A stretch of 64,000 nt of DNA from Mucilaginibacter yixingensis. Lineage in GTDB: Bacteria > Bacteroidota > Bacteroidia > Sphingobacteriales > Sphingobacteriaceae. A model generated the notes under the pieces. It saw only the letters and a list, made by a program, of their open reading frames with translations, did not search any database and was not told where the DNA came from. This document shows, in pieces, positions 62,526 through 64,000 of the stretch. The position numbers and the translations under genes were made by a program. The stretch's first letter is position 1, and each line of letters opens with the position of its first letter. Location: contig NZ_CP160205.1 of assembly GCF_041080815.1 (NCBI RefSeq), positions 4,092,001-4,156,000 on the forward strand. The letters are read 5' to 3'.

Positions 62526-64000
62526 ATGTCATCCTCTGCCAAACATAACGAAACTTACACCTCAACCTGCTGCTATTGCGGCGTGGGTTGCGGCGTGGTA
62601 GTGAAGAAGGAAAAAAATGGCTCCATCAGCGTTGAGGGTGATAAAAACTACCCGGTAAACAAGGGGATGTTGTGCAGCAAAGGCATGAATCTGCATTATA
62701 CCGTTAATGATAAAACCGACCGGCTGCTGTACCCGCAAATGCGTTACAACAAAAGCATGCCCCTTAAAAGGGTGAGCTGGGATGATGCGCTTGACCGCAC
62801 AGCAGCCGTTTTTAAAACATTTATAGACAAATACGGACCAGAATCGGTAGCGTTTTATGCTTCTGGCCAATGTTTAACCGAGGAGTATTATGTTGTTAAT
62901 AAACTGATTAAAGGTTTTATTGGCAGCAATAATATCGATACCAACTCGCGCTTGTGCATGAGTAGCGCGGTGGCGGCTTACAAGATGGCCCTTGGTGAAG
63001 ACAGTGTGCCTTTATGCTATGACGATATTGAACTGGCCGACTTATTTTTGGTAACCGGAGCCAACCCGGCCTGGTGTCATCCTATTTTATGGCGACGGGT
63101 AGAGGCGCACAAAGCGGCCAACCCAAACGTAAAAATCATAGTGGTTGACCCGCGCGCTACAGACACCTGCAGCGTGGCCGATCTGCACCTGCAGATCAAT
63201 CCCGGAACTGATATTACTTTAAACCATGCCATTGGCCGGTTATTGATTGAGAACGGCGATATCGATATCGAATTTATCCGCAATCATGCCGAGGGTTTTG
63301 AGCAATACAGTAAACTAGTTTTCCAACGCACGCTGAGCGAGTCTGCCAAGATATGTGGGGTATCTGAAGCAGACCTTCGCCTGGCTGCGCAATACATCGG
63401 CGAAGCCAAAGGTTTCATTACCATGTGGACCATGGGTTTGAACCAAAGCTCTGTTGGTGTAAATAAAAATTTGAGTTTGATTAACCTCAATCTCATTACC
63501 GGCCATATTGGCAAACCGGGTTCTGGCCCGTTATCACTAACCGGTCAGCCCAATGCAATGGGCGGTCGCGAGGTAGGCGGATTGGCTAACCTGTTACCTG
63601 CCCACCGTAACCTGAACAACCCGCTGCACCGCGAGGAAGTTCAGAAATTCTGGGGCGGCAAACCTATCGATCCAAAACCTGGACTGACTGCCACCGAAAT
63701 GTTCGAGGCGCTGGAAAGCGGTAAGCTGAAAGCCATCTGGATTATGTGCACCAACCCACTCACCAGTTTGCCAAACGTGCGACTGGCCGAGGCTGCTTTG
63801 AAAAAAGCCAAGTTTGTGGTGGTGCAAGAGGTGAGCAACAAGCCCGAAACATTGGCTTATGCCGATGTAATTCTACCGGCTGCGGCCTGGGCCGAGAAAG
63901 AAGGCACCATGACCAATTCAGAGCGTCGTATCAGTTATCTCAACAAAGTTGTAGATGCTCCGGGCGAGGCACTGCCTGATGCCGAGATCATCTGCCGCTT
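62526..64000 (+). CDS. Assimilatory nitrate reductase, molybdopterin-dependent (partial, runs off the window)
   Basis: Open from ATG 62526 to the right edge, 491 codons seen of a protein usually above 700. The N-terminus SAKHNETYTSTCCYCGVGCGVVV and GMLCSKG give the four cysteines of the [4Fe-4S] cluster. Then follow VSWDDALDRTAAVFK, FLVTGANPAWCHPILWRRVE, VDPRATDTCSVADLHLQINPGTD and ITGHIGKPGSGPLSLTGQPNAMGGREVGG, typical of the NasA/NarB molybdopterin oxidoreductases that reduce nitrate to nitrite in the cytoplasm. Eighteen bp after narK, same operon. Confidence 0.93.
   Translation, partial: MSSSAKHNETYTSTCCYCGVGCGVVVKKEKNGSISVEGDKNYPVNKGMLCSKGMNLHYTVNDKTDRLLYPQMRYNKSMPLKRVSWDDALDRTAAVFKTFIDKYGPESVAFYASGQCLTEEYYVVNKLIKGFIGSNNIDTNSRLCMSSAVAAYKMALGEDSVPLCYDDIELADLFLVTGANPAWCHPILWRRVEAHKAANPNVKIIVVDPRATDTCSVADLHLQINPGTDITLNHAIGRLLIENGDIDIEFIRNHAEGFEQYSKLVFQRTLSESAKICGVSEADLRLAAQYIGEAKGFITMWTMGLNQSSVGVNKNLSLINLNLITGHIGKPGSGPLSLTGQPNAMGGREVGGLANLLPAHRNLNNPLHREEVQKFWGGKPIDPKPGLTATEMFEALESGKLKAIWIMCTNPLTSLPNVRLAEAALKKAKFVVVQEVSNKPETLAYADVILPAAAWAEKEGTMTNSERRISYLNKVVDAPGEALPDAEIICR

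Noticed and set aside
1..64000. CRISPR arrays
   Set aside because: No regularly spaced direct repeats with unique spacers of uniform length were seen; the repeats present are palindromes, IS ends or isolated pairs.

Overview
The window looks like chromosomal DNA of a Bacteroidota bacterium, most likely Sphingobacteriaceae (Mucilaginibacter- or Pedobacter-like). The basis is inference from gene families: a mitochondrial-type aconitase, a bifunctional RibBA, TamB divergent from TsaD, GH130 and PL22 carbohydrate enzymes, a NirB/NirD/NarK/NasA set with an alginate-export-type porin, weak Shine-Dalgarno signals, and several families of short intergenic palindromes. No species call is possible from the sequence alone.

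Layout. 1-2.2 kb: a histidine kinase/response regulator pair on the minus strand. 2.4-7 kb: a GH130 enzyme and UvrA. 7.4-14.9 kb: housekeeping and small genes (ECF sigma factor, small membrane protein, CdiI-like immunity protein, endonuclease III, lipoprotein, DinB, RecA, secreted esterase-like protein). 15-27 kb: aconitase, TsaD divergent from a 1,500-residue TamB, a small XRE regulator, RibBA divergent from dGTPase. 27-30.5 kb: ThuA-like protein, a galactokinase-like GHMP kinase followed by a sugar nucleotidyltransferase, and a small secreted repeat peptide.

31.3-50.1 kb is an accessory island between an IS21-family element and the 3' end of a tRNA-Met(CAU) gene. From left to right it holds the IS21 element (istA, istB), which cuts both flanking genes; a truncated nuclease-STAND NTPase (Avs/Cap4-like); a small gene; a HEPN-motif protein; a mobilisation block (CHC2/Toprim primase-like protein, candidate oriT hairpin, MobC, HUH relaxase, TraG/VirD4 coupling protein); an S24/LexA-like repressor with two palindromic operators; an adenine methyltransferase next to a PD-(D/E)xK nuclease; and a divergent pair made of a CHAT caspase-like protease and a small HEPN-motif protein. 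No integrase is present. The island has no copy of the roughly 96-bp palindrome that recurs in the flanking chromosome.

50.3-64 kb is chromosomal again: START-like protein, LptF/G permease, oligogalacturonate lyase-like protein, then a nitrate assimilation locus. That locus has siroheme synthase CobA divergent from NirB-NirD, a Crp/Fnr regulator with a cysteine cluster, then an outer-membrane porin, NarK-type transporter and NasA-type nitrate reductase, which runs off the right edge. CobA supplies the precursor of siroheme for NirB; the porin and NarK would bring nitrate in, NasA reduces it to nitrite and NirBD to ammonium.

Points most worth a second look: the CHAT/HEPN pair beside the methyltransferase/nuclease pair, the in-frame palindromic insertion in uvrA with a sister copy just upstream, two genes whose best start codon is ATT, and the IS21 junctions.
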